Shown here one piece after another: positions 11,647 through 23,178 of a stretch of 64,000 bases of DNA (its first letter is position 1; each line of letters begins with the position of its first letter). Source of the DNA: Heterohyrax brucei. Taxonomy: Eukaryota; Chordata; Mammalia; Hyracoidea; Procaviidae. Made by a program: the position numbers and the translations under genes. Location of the stretch: assembly GCA_028571685.1 (NCBI GenBank), contig CM053143.1:136124829-136188828 (forward strand), given 5' to 3'. Below the pieces are notes generated by a model. That model saw only the letters and a program-made list of their open reading frames with translations, had not been told where the DNA came from and made no database searches.

Positions 11647-13640
11647 GGAGGCAGGGTTAAGATGACAACAGTAATCAGAAGCTTCCTGTGATCCCACCAA
11701 TGACAAAGATCCAAAATACAAATGAATCAATTATATATGACATTCTAGGAGGCCTGACATCAAAGGAAAAGTTGAGAAATCAGACTGAGCAACAGGGAAG
11801 GGAGAGTGGGTCTAGAAGTACCTGGAACTGGAAAGACTTAATACAGTGGGAGTCACAACCCTGTTGGAGGCTCAGCAGTGCCTGGCATGATGAGCGAAGC
11901 AGTGGTGTTTGACAGCATCAATCCTCAGTGGGAGACTGAGTGGCAGGGAGCCCGCTCACACCTCCAGGATCTGTGAAGAACAGCATTTAACCATCAAAAG
12001 CTAAGTGACTTGAGTCTAAATTACCACTATGTAGATCTAAAACTTTCCTTTGGACTAAACCTGTCTCCCTTTTCACAGCACTTCCCCCTCTCTTCTCTGC
12101 AATGCACAGGGCTCCATATTCTGAAGTATACCTGGGCCAGAAATAGGGCCCCATACATGCTTCCTAAGCCATTCTCCCAGACTTTGAGAGGGAACAATTT
12201 AAAATGTGGGGAAGGGGGAATCAGCTGTTTCCCCTAAGCCAGGAACACACGACAAAGACAGGTCCTTTGCCTAGGCACAGGCATAAGGGATCTACGGACC
12301 TTAAAAGCCTTTCAGAAGCACATACAGCATACAAAGCATCCATCATCCTGCAGCAAAATCTGTGTGCTTACTGGCACTAAGGAACAGAGATAAACCTTCC
12401 TAATAGACAAACACAGCATTTATCAGCTACCTTTCTCAGCAAACGCAGCCAGTTACCTATGCCTACATTTATCACCCCTGTCCATTTGGGGCAGTAGGGG
12501 AGAGCCTGCACCACACTTGCTGACTGACTACCTGGGCACCTGAGCTGAATCCATACAAGAAAAGTACACAGATGCCTGGGCCCACATACCTAGTAACAGC
12601 TCTAACTACCCAGTGATAGGACATTAGAACCTCTAAGGCACCAATATTCAAACTAGCTCACACAGCCAGCCAAAAAAGAAGTTAGAATACAGTAAGCAAA
12701 CATAAACAAATACAACTTACTGATGGCTCAAAGACAGCCGTCAATATCAAATCACTTAAAGAGGCAGACCACGATGGCTTCAGAAAGTTCCCAAAACAAT
12801 TTTAAAAATTTCCAGATAAACAGAACTTTCTGGAATTACTGGAGGTAAAGTAACATTTAGAACTCTTCAAGTGATCAGGAAAAATACAGCAGAGCATAGT
12901 GAAAAATTGAACAACCTGCAAGAAAGCATAAACACTACATAGAACTTCAGAAGTTTAATAATAAAATTACAGATTTAGACAACTCAGCAGAAACTCAAAT
13001 GAGAAACATTGAGACAATGGAATGTAGAATTAGTGAGATTGAAGATAAAGCAATTGACACAAACATATTTGAGGAAAAATCACATAAAAGAATTTTATAA
13101 AATGAAGAAACACTAACATTTCTGCAGAACTTTATCAAAAGGCGTAATTTACAAACTATTGTAATAGCAGAAGGGGGGAAAGAATGACAGAAAACACAGA
13201 AAAAAGTGTTGAAGATTTACTGACAGAAAACTTCCCTAATACCATGAAACATGAGAAAATACTATCCAAGATGCTCATCAGACTCCATACAAGGTAGACC
13301 CCCAAAAAAGACACCAAGGCATATTGTAAGTGAACTTATCAAAACTAAAGATAAGGAGTGAGTTTTAAAATCAGTTAGAGATAAACAAAAATAATCTGCA
13401 AAGGAAGAGTCAATAAGAGTAAGCTCAGACTTCTCAGCAAACCCATATAGGCGAAGGTGACAGGGCACTGTATACAAAGACTTGAAGGAAAAAAATTACC
13501 AGCCACGAATTATATATCCAACAAATCTGTCTTTCAAATATGATGGAAAACTAGGACATTTTCAGATAAACAGAAATACAGGGAATTTGCAAAAATCAAA
13601 CCAAAATACAAGAAATGCTAAAGAGAGTCCCTTGGTTAGA
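11647..13640 (+). mobile_element. HAL1 (half-L1) LINE remnant
   Basis: From about 12660 on, the sequence shows L1 ORF1-like text without any ORF2: 'ttggaccacgatgg'-like wording, 'cagcagagcatagtgaaaaa', 'agattgaagataaagcaatt', 'gacaccaaggcatattgtaa' and 'ccagccacgaattatatatc'. This order matches remembered HAL1, an L1 derivative that keeps only an ORF1-like gene. The frame is destroyed by stops. The first kilobase (11647-12650) is less certain and may be its 5' region. Confidence 0.65.
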
Positions 13641-13644
13641 AAAG

Positions 13645-13750
13645 ATTACAATTAAGAAAACCTTATGGAAAAGTTCTGTTCTGTTCTGTAGTATACAAGT
13701 TGGCCATGAGTCTACAGCAACAAGTTTATGGATTTTTGTTTTGTTTTGTT
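13645..13750 (+). repeat. AfroSINE 3' fragment
   Basis: 'aaccttatggaaaagttctg', 'ttggccatgagtctacagc' and the following 'gttttgttttg' run match the 3' half of a decayed copy. Confidence 0.5.
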
Positions 13751-14375
13751 TATAATCATATAGTTTGCTATGCCAAGACCTGATACTGTTCTTATTATTA
13801 CATTGGCTGTTTTGATTTGACAAACACTTAAGGTCGCATAGCAGTCACCACTTTGTTCACAAGACCACAATTTCTGCTTCTGTAGGTCATGTGGATTGCA
13901 CTTCTGCAATTTCAGATAGCTTGCATGTACATGGAACCAGCTGTGCAAGGTGCTTCTAGCATCCCTCTGGCACAGTTCCTTCTGTTTCTATGTTGAAAGT
14001 CCCTGGTATCTTTCTTTAAAAAAAAAAAAACTGAGCCTTCAGCAGAGCACTTGCAAGCTTGGTAAATACCAGGTCACAGGCCCTGTGGTAACTAGCTCAC
14101 ACGTGATGTTTTCCCCAGTATGACTCTGAGCAAGCAAAGAAATTATCATTTTACCTTCTAAATAGCCTCCAGCCAAACTAAATATTTGAACTGAAAGGTT
14201 AGTAGGGTTTAAAAAAGAAAACACATACACACAGCTATCCTTGCCATAGTTGCTCTGGGGAAGGAGTGGAGGGAAAAATAACTCGGGGGCAATAGAATCA
14301 ACAAAGTTGACCTCTCCTGTCCCATTCCTTGTATGCCATCATCGTGCACTCTAGGGCCAACTCCCCCACTGAAAA
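13751..14375. other. No gene or repeat recognised
   Basis: AT-rich, with an A run at about 14018. Nothing further can be supported. Confidence 0.45.
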
Positions 14376-14577
14376 TCAATTGTCATTGTGTCAGTTCCGA
14401 TTCACGTTGACTACTAGTATTTCAGAGTAGAACTAGGCTCCATTGGGTTTTCGAGACTGTCAACTTTCAGAAGCAGATCACCAGACTTTTCTTCTGAGTC
14501 ACCTCTGAGTGAGTTGGAACCATCAACCTTTCAGTTAGTAGCTGGGCCCTTAACCCTTCGCACCACCCAGGCTCCAC
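14376..14577 (-). repeat. AfroSINE, form with extra middle block
   Basis: It runs from 'attgtgtcagttccgattca' through 'cagaagcagatcaccagact' and 'tctgagtcacctctgagtga' to 'cgcaccacccaggctcc'. This middle block differs from that of the copy at 2412, so at least three structural forms are present. Confidence 0.75.
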
Positions 14578-14689
14578 ACTGTGGCTCCCCATCCTGTAGC
14601 CCCTAAACTGATATGTCATCCTATGACATGGAACCTATCTACTCTACCTTCCCCTCACATTCAGTTGTTAAAGCCCTTCTGGTCTCCGT

Positions 14690-15010
14690 GTGGACAGCAC
14701 TCCCTCTAGCAAGCCTTGTCTAACCCTCCAAAACTTGATCAAGAAATCTGCATTTCCCTTGTCATAGCTCTTACCACGCTGGATTGTAACAGCCTCTTCA
14801 ACTTGTGTATCTCCATCTTAACTACAAGCATTGGAAGGCATGGACTCTGCCTTTACTCCCCTCCATGTCTCTGGCACCCATCAGGAGGACGGCCCAGGAC
14901 GAAGCAATGTTCCATTCTGTTGTACGCAACAGCTCAACAGGGCGGAAACGAACACCAGCATCTCTGGCACAACGTACACACTCCATCAATATCTGCTGAA
15001 TGAATGAACT
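14690..15010 (+). repeat. LINE L2 3' end
   Basis: 'tgtcatagctcttaccacgc', 'ggaaggcatggactctgcc' and the terminal 'tatctgctgaatgaatgaa' follow the order of an L2 3' UTR. The short frames across it on both strands are artefacts. Confidence 0.6.
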
Positions 15011-15249
15011 CTGGGAGTTCTGGCTTCATGGAGATGGACCACATCCCAGCAAACCTAGTACTCACCCTGTGTCTTCTATGATATACACGTGTGGTGCATT
15101 TTAGATACCAGCACAGGTGTGGCCCCAAGCCTTGAAGCTGTGGGGACAAAGTTTTTGCTCCCTGAGTGTGATGATCAGGATCAGAAAAACTTGCCCAACC
15201 GAACTGGAGTGATCCTTCATTCACATCCAGTTGTTAAACCAGAGCCAGC

Positions 15250-15415
15250 TACCACAGGGAAAACCTAGTGGCAAGTAGTTAAGTGCTATGACTACTAAAC
15301 AAAATGTCAGTCATTTAAATCCACTAAGTGTTCTTTGGAAACTCTATGGGGCAGTTCTACTCTGTCCCATAGAGTCGCTATTGAGTCGGAATCAACTCAA
15401 CAGCAGTGGTTCGGG
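15250..15415 (+). repeat. AfroSINE, short form
   Basis: 'gggaaaacctagtggcaagt' through 'tcgctattgagtcggaatca' and 'actcaacagcagtgg'. Confidence 0.8.
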
Positions 15416-15419
15416 TAGC

Positions 15420-15632
15420 TGCTGGAGAGTCAGTTCTGACTCATGACACTCGTGTGTTTCAAGGTAAAACTATGTTCCACATAGTTTTTAACAGTTGGCT
15501 TTTTTTGTTTGTTTGTTTTCAGAAATAGATCATCAAGACTTTCTTCTGAGGTACTTCTGAGTGGACTCGACCTTCCAATCTTCATTTAACAAGTATGTTA
15601 ATTGCTTGCACCACGCAGGGACTCTCAACTGC
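15420..15632 (-). repeat. AfroSINE, form with extra middle block
   Basis: 'gagtcagttctgactcatga', a T-rich insertion near 15500, 'atagatcatcaagactttct' and 'cttgcaccacgcagggac'. Confidence 0.7.
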
Positions 15633-15635
15633 CTG

Positions 15636-15792
15636 TTAAAACGGCTCCCATTGAGGTGATTCCAACTTACAGCAACTCTGTAGGACAGAATAGAACTGCC
15701 CCATGGGGTTTCCAAGGAGCACCTGATGGATTAGAACTGCTGACCTTTTAGGCTAGCAGCTGTAGCTGTTAACCACATGCCAGCAGGGTTTC
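15636..15792 (-). repeat. AfroSINE, short form
   Basis: 'cccattgaggtgattccaac' to 'acatgccagcagggtttc'. It is the third AfroSINE in a row. Confidence 0.8.
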
Positions 15793-16499
15793 TATCTATC
15801 GTTCAACAATGTAAAAAGAAATGTACCTCTTCAAAGCAAAGTGCATCCCACCTACTACTCTAGGGTGGCAGAAGTCCTGTTAGAAATTTACTCTGACATC
15901 ATGCTGATTTGTCACTGGATGGTGGATGGTTAGCTCTTTTTAAAAAAGAATTATTTCAAGTGGGTGGTGGGTTTGCAAATCTACTACTTTAGCAGATGTT
16001 CATATTAGCTCTGCTTGGAAAGGTCCCGGGTTATACCTCTCTATAGTCTGATGTTTATTTAGCATTCAGCATTAGAATGAGTAATAAGCCCCTAAGCCTT
16101 GTGGCAGATTGTTCTTTAAACAGGAGCCCTGTCAGCACTCTGCCTTTGAATTCCTGTTTAGCAGAGAAGATTCCCAGGGAATAACTCTGTGGCCCCAGGA
16201 GAGCTTGTGAAACGTAAAGTCAGAGGTTGGTGACAACGTAAACAAATCTGAAAATAACTCTTGTGAAAAATCTGTGCTCCGCTGTGTAGAATCCGTTTCT
16301 GCTGGCGCTGGTTGAGGCCTTCCAGATCCCTCCCACTGAGGCTGGCAGGAGGTAGGAAGAGATGTGTATTTAGCACTCGCAGGTGACACAGAGATAGCAA
16401 ATTTGGATAGAAGTAATTCTTAGTTGACATTGTGTTTTTCTTTTACTTCTCAGAGCATGGTTTTCCACATCTCTGACAGTACAGAAATACATGTAAGAT
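15793..16499. other. No gene or repeat recognised
   Basis: Two overlapping minus-strand frames (85 and 90 codons, 16132-16430) lack any recognisable domain. Confidence 0.4.
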
Positions 16500-16720
16500 A
16501 CTCTCACCTTTGTTTTACTGATGGAGAAACCAACCCACAGAAAAGTCGAGAGCCTCGCCTTTGTAAGAGGTGTTACCTGTTAAGTCCATAGCAGAAATAA
16601 GAATTTTGGATCCCAAGACATGTCTGGACTACCGGTTCATAGGCCTCACACAATGCTCAGGGTATCACAAATAGGCACACCATAGATATTTACTGAACGA
16701 AGCAATGAAAGAAATCAACT
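16500..16720 (-). repeat. MIR/L2-like fragments
   Basis: 'ttttactgatggagaaacca' is the MIR signature in reverse. 'atagatatttactgaacgaa' near 16683 looks like an L2 3' end. Confidence 0.5.
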
Positions 16721-17511
16721 AAGCCAATGCCTCTAAGTCTTTAGTTGTATAAGTAACTTCTGTGAGAAGTAATATTCTTTTGACCCCAGAGACTTTATCT
16801 ACAGAACCCCTATCTGAATATTGTCTTAAGAAATTAAATTCTTATTCTGTAAAAATGCCTCTCAGTGGCAAATCATCAATGCAAAATATAATTTCAACCT
16901 TTATAAGTGATAAAAAATAACATATTATCACTGAAAGAAAAACACGTTTTTAAAAAATATACTCGGTCATGGACTTGGTACACCTCAGAGTCAACCCTAG
17001 TTGGACAAAGACTGAACTAGATTACAAGCCACTTGTTTGTAAGATCCTTAAACACAGGATCTCAGTATGGTATTTTCTGAGATCCCTGGCCTTCTGAACT
17101 GGCACTCTTTCTCTAACTGTTTGATAATGATCATGGCCATGTGGCAACCTACTGTACTAAAGAGAGAACTCATCATGTCAGAGAATAAATGAGAAGCACC
17201 AAAGGAATGATCTCAAAATTTAAGTTTGGTTGTACTGCAGCAGAGCTGAGCTCAGTGCTAGAAGAGTGTCCAGAGGGCTCCAAAGAAGAGGTGGAATCAG
17301 AGCCGGGGCTGGAAGCACAGTGAGTACTTAGCAACACAGAAAAGGTCTTTACCCATGATCAAATGGGAAGCTTATCCTTTCTTGTTGATTTGCTGCCTTT
17401 TATTTTATTGCATTTATCAAAAAGATGGGTCCCAAACCTCAAATTATTGGATAGATTTTGACTGATGCCCAACTAAGCAAGACTCACTAGAAAGATAATT
17501 GAAAATATGAG
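16721..17511. other. No gene or repeat recognised
   Basis: AT-rich and without frames of interest. Confidence 0.45.
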
Positions 17512-17768
17512 GAATAAGAAGTACCTGTTTGCTTAGAAACCAAGAGTGTGTCCTCTTTAGCCTTGAACTGTCTCCCAAATCTGTTTGTGAATACAGCAAA
17601 AATCCTACTAACATGGGATTTAAAAAGCCAGTGTGTAAGATAACTACTAAGTGGTGTTCAAAAGTGAAAAACCAAACCCACTACTGTCGAGCTGATCTCA
17701 ACTCACAGCAATCCTATAGGACAGAGTAGAACTGCCCCATAGAGTTTCCAAGAAGTGCCTGGTGGATA
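17512..17768 (+). repeat. Arm A of a 255-bp inverted duplication
   Basis: From 'gaataagaagtac' to 'cctggtggat', this arm is the reverse complement of 18464-18718. Both arms share non-SINE sequence ('ctctttagccttgaactgtc', 'agataactactaagtggtg') and then run into an AfroSINE 3' half. By eye the match is close to 90 percent. Homology stops sharply at both ends of the arm. Confidence 0.9.
17669..17768 (-). repeat. AfroSINE 3' half, truncated
   Basis: 'aaacccactactgtcgagct' to 'ccaagaagtgcctggtgg'. The tRNA-like head is missing. The truncation point coincides with the end of inverted arm A. Confidence 0.8.
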
Positions 17769-17865
17769 TGATTCCTCAACAAGAAAAACATTCTCTTTTC
17801 TATCATCTGTGTCTCCTTTCTCCCAGTCTGAGTAGGAGAACTGCTTTAGACCACCTAAAGAAAAA

Positions 17866-18065
17866 AAAAAAAAAAACTGCCATAAAGTCAATTCTGACTT
17901 ACGGTGACTCTGTGTGTTACAGAGTAGAACTGCTCCATAGCTTTTTCTTGATTGTAATCATTATAGAAGCAGATTGCTAGGCCTTTCTTATATGACACTG
18001 CTGGGTAGATTCAAACTTCCAACCTTTAGGTTAGTAAGTGAGCTCAAACCATATGTACCAAGGAA
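17866..18065 (-). repeat. AfroSINE, form with extra middle block
   Basis: An A run at 17860-17876 is followed by 'gccataaagtcaattctgac', 'agaagcagattgctaggcct' and 'ttaggttagtaagtgagct'. Confidence 0.7.
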
Positions 18066-18404
18066 CTTAAGACCAGCTAGAATCTGTTATTTTCAAAATC
18101 TAAAACTTCCCTTTAGGCATCTGAAACTCCCCACTCTATTCTGTTATACATCTTAACCCTCAACCCCACACCCAGCACTGTAAGTCCTGAAGGTCAACTC
18201 TCATGTCTTTTTCACGTTTATTCCTGTAACTTACTGGCAATCACATCCATGCATTCCATAAATAGTTACAGACAGAATATTGTTTGTCCCAATAAACATC
18301 CAGGGTTCTCTATGGCCCTGTCTCTTCTCCCCCCATCAAAATTTAATCCTAAGAAATAAGGTGATGAATTCAGTCCCATTAAAATCTAACTAATACCAGT
18401 TAGA

Positions 18405-18578
18405 ATCTCTGGCAGTGTAGCAGTTAAGTCCTACATCTGCTAACCAAAAGGTCAGTAGTTCAAATCCACCAGGTACTCCTTGGAAACTGTATGGGGCAGT
18501 TCTACTCTGCCCTATAGGATCACTATGAGTTGGAATTGACTCAACAGCAGTGAGTTTGGTTTTTCATTTTTGAACACC
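18405..18578 (+). repeat. AfroSINE, short form, overlapping arm B
   Basis: 'agaatctctggcagtgtagc' to 'tatgagttggaattgactca' and 'gtgagtttggttttt'. Unlike the copy in arm A, this one is complete, so the duplication seems to have copied only part of it. Confidence 0.85.
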
Positions 18579-18718
18579 ACTTAGTAGTTATCTATACACT
18601 GGCCTTTTAAAACTCATGTAAGTAGGAATTTTGGTGTGTTCACAAACAGAATTGGGAGACAGTTCAAGGCTAAAGAGGACATACTCTTTGTTTCTAAGCA
18701 AACAAGTACTTCTTATTC
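18464..18718 (-). repeat. Arm B of a 255-bp inverted duplication
   Basis: Reverse-complement partner of 17512-17768, starting 'atccaccaggtactcct' and ending 'aagtacttcttattc'. The spacer between arms is about 695 bp. Confidence 0.9.
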
Positions 18719-19337
18719 AGGCTGACTCAGAGGCCAGTGCTTGTCAAAAAAGATGAAGTAAGATTTTGGTATGCCCCAAGAAGGGCAATAAAGTTGATCC
18801 TGTGATAACAGATATGAGCTTTAAAGAGAAGCCTTTGGGAGGAAAAAAAAATCTACAATCTACAGCCCAGCAACATTTATTAAGATGAGATTTAATCAAC
18901 GACTATAAAATCTTAAACGGTAGAAAATAAGGTCAAGCCAAGTTACTATTTTCAGCTCAGAACAGATGACAAGACAGGAGGACATAAGTGGAAATTAAAA
19001 GAAAAGGGATTCGGAACAGATCAGAAGGTTACCAAAAATAATCAATGGCTAAAATGACTTTTTGGACTCATTCACTTGTGCTGAAAATATTGGGTCATTG
19101 AAAAAGTAATGAGATGATATTCTTGGGAAATGGAATAGTTAAAATGAATGAGTCCAGACGGTCCCAGAGACTTTAATCATTTTAAAGAGAAATGTTTCCG
19201 GGGATGTCTCTCCCAAACCAAGATGAAATTTCACTCCGTGGCGATCACTAGGCACAGGATCAGAGGCCCTCACATTTCACATTCTGTGGGTATTTGCAGC
19301 TCCTTCAGAGTCGGAACAGTCTTTAATGTAGTCATCA
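18719..19337. other. No gene or repeat recognised
   Basis: Purine-rich. A frame of 175 codons starts at 19148 but runs into the SINE at 19338 and shows no domain. Confidence 0.45.
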
Positions 19338-19522
19338 TACAGTCAATTCCAGCTCATGACGATTCCATGGGTGCAGAGCAGAACTGCTCCATAGGCTTTC
19401 CAAGGCTGTCATCTTTTGGAAACAGATGGCCAGGCCAATCTTCCAAGGTGCCTCTGAGTGGGTTTGAACTTCCAAACTCTGGGCTATTAGCAGAGCACAT
19501 AACCATTTACACCAACAAAGGG
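19338..19522 (-). repeat. AfroSINE, form with extra middle block
   Basis: 'cagtcaattccagctcatga', 'aaacagatggccaggccaat', 'tgcctctgagtgggtttgaa'. Confidence 0.75.
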
Positions 19523-19667
19523 CTTTTATGTGTGGTGCCTCCTACAGGATCTATCAGGAAAAATGAGCCAGATGGCCACTCAAGACAATGGAACCTTGAA
19601 GTTCCATCTCAGCCAGGCTCCCAACCAAAGCTGGAATCTTTCCAACCTTACCACAAACCACGTATCT

Positions 19668-20345
19668 TTTTCTAACTGTGCTTTAGGTAAAGGTTTACAG
19701 AACAAATTAGTGTCTCATTAAACAGTCAATACATACATTGTTTGATAACATTGATTGACAACCTCACGACACATCAATACTCTCTCCCTCTGGACCTTGG
19801 GTTACTTACGTACATTCATCCAGCTTTCCAGTCCCTTCCTGCCTTCTCATCCTTTTCCCTGGGCCAGTGAACTCATTTAGTCCCATATAAATGGTTGAGC
19901 TACCCGCTTTGTTGTTTGTTCTATGGGCATGTCTAATTTTTGACTGAAGGGTGAACTTCAGGAGTGACTTCAGTACTGAATTAAAAGAGTGTCTCCAGTC
20001 TCCACCATACCAGCACGGAGGGGGTTGTTTGTTTGTTTGTTGTTGTTTTCGTTTTTTGTGAGTTTGAATTTTGTTCTACATTTTTGTCTGGCTCTGTCCA
20101 GGACCCTCTATCGTGATCCCTCTGCTGTGAGGCAGTAGTCGTAGCTGCTGAGTTGTGCTGAGTCTGCTGGAGGCTGTGGCCGTCGTGTCTGTCCGTCCTT
20201 TGGACCGATCCTTCCCTTGTGTCTTACGTTTTCTTCAGTTCCCTTGCTCCAGATGTGGTGGGACCAGTAGACAGATCTACCACTCACTCACAAGCTCTCA
20301 AGACCCTAGACATTACTCACCAAAATAGGATTTAGAACATTTGAC
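19668..20345 (-). repeat. L1 3' UTR (second tail type)
   Basis: On the plus strand it begins 'gtgctttaggtaaaggttta' and ends 'aagaccctagacattactca'. The last phrase matches 'aagaccccagacgccactca' in the L1 at 49371-51719, so this is the 3' UTR of a related L1. Its tail differs from the type at 3530 and 34840. No ORF2 remains. Confidence 0.65.
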
Positions 20346-20794
20346 TTAGAAGCTCTTTTATATTAGTGGAGCTACATATTCCCGAGACCATGGTCCCCGG
20401 CCCTTGGCACAGTAACTCAACCCCTATGATAGTCTGGATGTTTCTAAGAAGTTTTTATGGCTCTGCCTTGGTGGGGTTATCCTGGCTTCCCCAGTATCAT
20501 GTACTGTCTTATCCTTCAAGAAAGTTACTACTTTCTATTGCCTGCTTAGTGTTTTACCCTCCCCGGCACTCCCTTCCCTCATCACCATCAAAGGTTGTTT
20601 CTTCCTAAAGTCATACATCTTCTGATACACAATTTCAGAAACAGAACAATTCAAGGGCAGCCTATTCCACTGATGGTCAGTATTGATTGTTAGAAAGCTT
20701 TTCTTACAGGGTCCAGCCTCCCTAGAACTTCCCCAATGGATCTGGCTATGACCTTTGGAGCTACACCTGTGAGTCTTCTATGTGATAACCATCT
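20346..20794. other. No gene or repeat recognised
   Basis: One plus frame of 80 codons without a domain. Confidence 0.4.
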
Positions 20795-20910
20795 GAGTTT
20801 CCTAGTGCATGCCACTGTAACACGAATACTGTGACTTTAAAGAACAAAAATGCATTTTCTCACAATTCTGCAGGCTGAGGTCCATCACACAAGTGCTTTC
20901 ATGCCTACAT
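20795..20910 (-). repeat. LTR end fragment (MaLR/ERVL-like)
   Basis: 'gtttcctagtgcatgccact' with 'ttctcacaattctgcaggc' resembles the reverse orientation of MLT1-type LTR ends. It is short and decayed. Confidence 0.35.
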
Positions 20911-20911
20911 G

Positions 20912-21185
20912 ATTGACCCGCAATAAAAACCCTGACACCAAATTTTGGGGTGAGTTTCCCTGGTTGGTCACACTCCTACATACTGTCCCACATCATTGTT
21001 GGGGACATTAAGTGCTGTCCATGTGACTCCACTGGGGCGAGGACAGCTAGATCTCTCCTAGATTCCACCCTGTACATCTTTTTCCTTTGTTAATTTTAAT
21101 CTGTATCCTTTTGCTGTGATAAACCCCAAAGATGAGTATAAAAGCTTTTCTGACTTCTGCAAGGCCTTTCAACAATTCATCAAAC
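20912..21185 (+). repeat. LTR, probably ERV class I
   Basis: 'caataaaaaccctgacacca', 'gtgagtttccctggttggtc', 'ttttgctgtgataaacccc' and the end 'ttcaacaattcatcaaacc' recall the 3' part of a class I LTR, with an AATAAA-like site near 20922. The exact family is not named. Confidence 0.45.
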
Positions 21186-22574
21186 CTTAGGAAAGTTTTA
21201 GAGACCCCTGACATACCTTGCAATGGCAGAATTTAGGAGAAAGTAGCTGTGAGCCGAAGTACTCCTGCGGGACACAGAACTTGAAGGCAGAGCTCAACAC
21301 AAAGGTTAATTTCAAACCTCCCTCTTTGCAGCCATAAGATTCTTGCATAACAGCCCTAGACTCTTCACTGACACTAGGCAACAGCCAGGTTTACCTGCAG
21401 AAAACAAGGTCTAGGATAACTCACATTGGTCTGGGATGGGGCAAAGATTCATATAGCCATTGTCATCTAGTATTTATTCAAATGACTGTTACTTCTTGAT
21501 TTTAGTAAATTTATTGGCAGGATCCATGCCCTAATTGTGAAAATAATTTATATGTGTTGTTGGCACTCTGTAAAACATAATAAAATATATATCTTTAGAT
21601 AGTTCACTGGAATCCTATCACTCAGAGATAAGCATGTGTAAATGTATGCACATGTCTGTCCACCTACACTGCGCATGCTAACAGCTATGCCTTAAACTTC
21701 TAGGAAGCCACGAGACTACGAAACACACCCACTGGCACCAACCATTCTATGGGAGTTACGTCCATCTGTGACCCAGCCAGACACACAAGACATTTGCACA
21801 GTGTTTGGCAAAGTGAAAGCCATTATTATTATTTATACAAAGCAATAACATTCAATTTCCAAAGGAGATATTTTGTCCTTTCCCAAATTACCCACATCCA
21901 TTCTTACACTACTGGGTAGGTCAGGTCAGATGCTATGTTCAAGTCACCACTGCCTCTAACTACCAACATGCTGCCCAGGGGTCTGCACAGCTCCCAAGGT
22001 TTCTGCCCTGCCCCTGGGCCTCACTGCCAGCTAGAAGGACCTTGCACAGTATCTCCTATGCCTCTGCCATTAAATCCTTCTAAGCTTCTACTGCCAGCAT
22101 CTGCCGCACTACCCAAGCCTGTAGGGCTCTCTTGCCGCTATGCTACCCAGGCCCCTGCTGCCTGGGGAGAAGGTATACAACCCTTGCATAGGGTACTCTC
22201 AGGCCCCTCTTGAACTGCATAAAAGTAAATACTGCAGATCTTTTAGCTCTGTAGGCAAGCCTGTTGCCCAGCTCTCACTCTGTGGACCAAGCAGACTCAC
22301 CACTGCTGCTACTTGCCATCTTCAGTATTTGTTCTTTCTTCTGGGTCTAGGGTGTTCTCAGCATAGACACCCTGAGTCTTTGGTCCAAAGGATACACCTA
22401 AACAAGATGCTTCTCCTTGATGGTAGTGAGGTCCATCTGAACCTCTGTGGGATGAACTGTTTTAAGCCTAGCAGGATGACAAAACTGACAAATCTCCTTG
22501 TTCGGCCACATCACCGTATCTGCATAGTCAAAGTGAATTGTCCAATCCCTGTAAGTGTTTTACACACCTGATTT
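21186..22574. other. Unassigned; possible old LTR/MaLR debris
   Basis: A GC-richer patch at 21940-22330 and words such as 'ttggtccaaaggatacacc' near 22380 hint at a decayed MaLR internal region and LTR in reverse. The 143-codon plus frame at 22140-22571 has no domain. I cannot assign this part firmly. Confidence 0.35.
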
Positions 22575-22640
22575 GCATAGTATAGGGTCACTATGAGTCA
22601 GATTCAATGCAATGGCAATGGGTTTGATGGTTTTATCTGC
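22575..22640 (+). repeat. AfroSINE 3' tail fragment
   Basis: 'agggtcactatgagtcagat' and 'aatggcaatgggtttgatgg'. Confidence 0.6.
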
Positions 22641-23017
22641 ATAGTCCCAGCCAAACATTTTGTGGGTGTTAAAAGACTATACCTAGAAAGGTCATACAAA
22701 AGCAATTAGCCAGACCACAGTAATATTGTTGTATAGTTCTTCCTTGTCAATTTCTTTTCCATGAATATATAACTGTGTGCCTGGTGATATAGCATTTTAA
22801 AATTTTTTGCTAGCAAGGAAATCTGAAAGCAAGAAGTTGCCAGCCACTTTCATGTCTAACCAATCATCCTGGGACACAATTTAGTCCTGGAAACAATCAC
22901 TTGCACAGTTTCTCCTGGATTTGCAAATGCAGGGCAAGAAGACACCTAGCATTCAAAAACAAAGATATCATGGGTTCATGTTTCTGCTACCAAAGTCAAA
23001 TGTCACTGAGTAATAAT
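22641..23017. other. No gene or repeat recognised
   Basis: Nothing can be supported. Confidence 0.45.
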
Positions 23018-23178
23018 AAAAACAAAAAAAACCTATTGCCACTGAGTCGATTCCAACTCATAGTGACCCTAATGGACAGAAGAGAACTGCCCCCACAGAG
23101 TTTCCAAGGAGTGCCTGGTGATTTGAACTTCCAAACTTCTGGTTAGCAGCTCTTAACCACTATGTTACCAGGTTTCCA
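23018..23178 (-). repeat. AfroSINE, short form
   Basis: 'ttgccactgagtcgattcca', 'gtttccaaggagtgcctggt', 'ctatgttaccaggtttcc'. Confidence 0.8.

Noticed and set aside
19148..19675. 175-codon plus-strand open frame
   Set aside because: Runs through an AfroSINE at 19338-19522, so the frame cannot be an old conserved exon; no domain.
22140..22571. 143-codon plus-strand frame
   Set aside because: Lies in probable LTR debris; no domain and a second overlapping frame of 92 codons.
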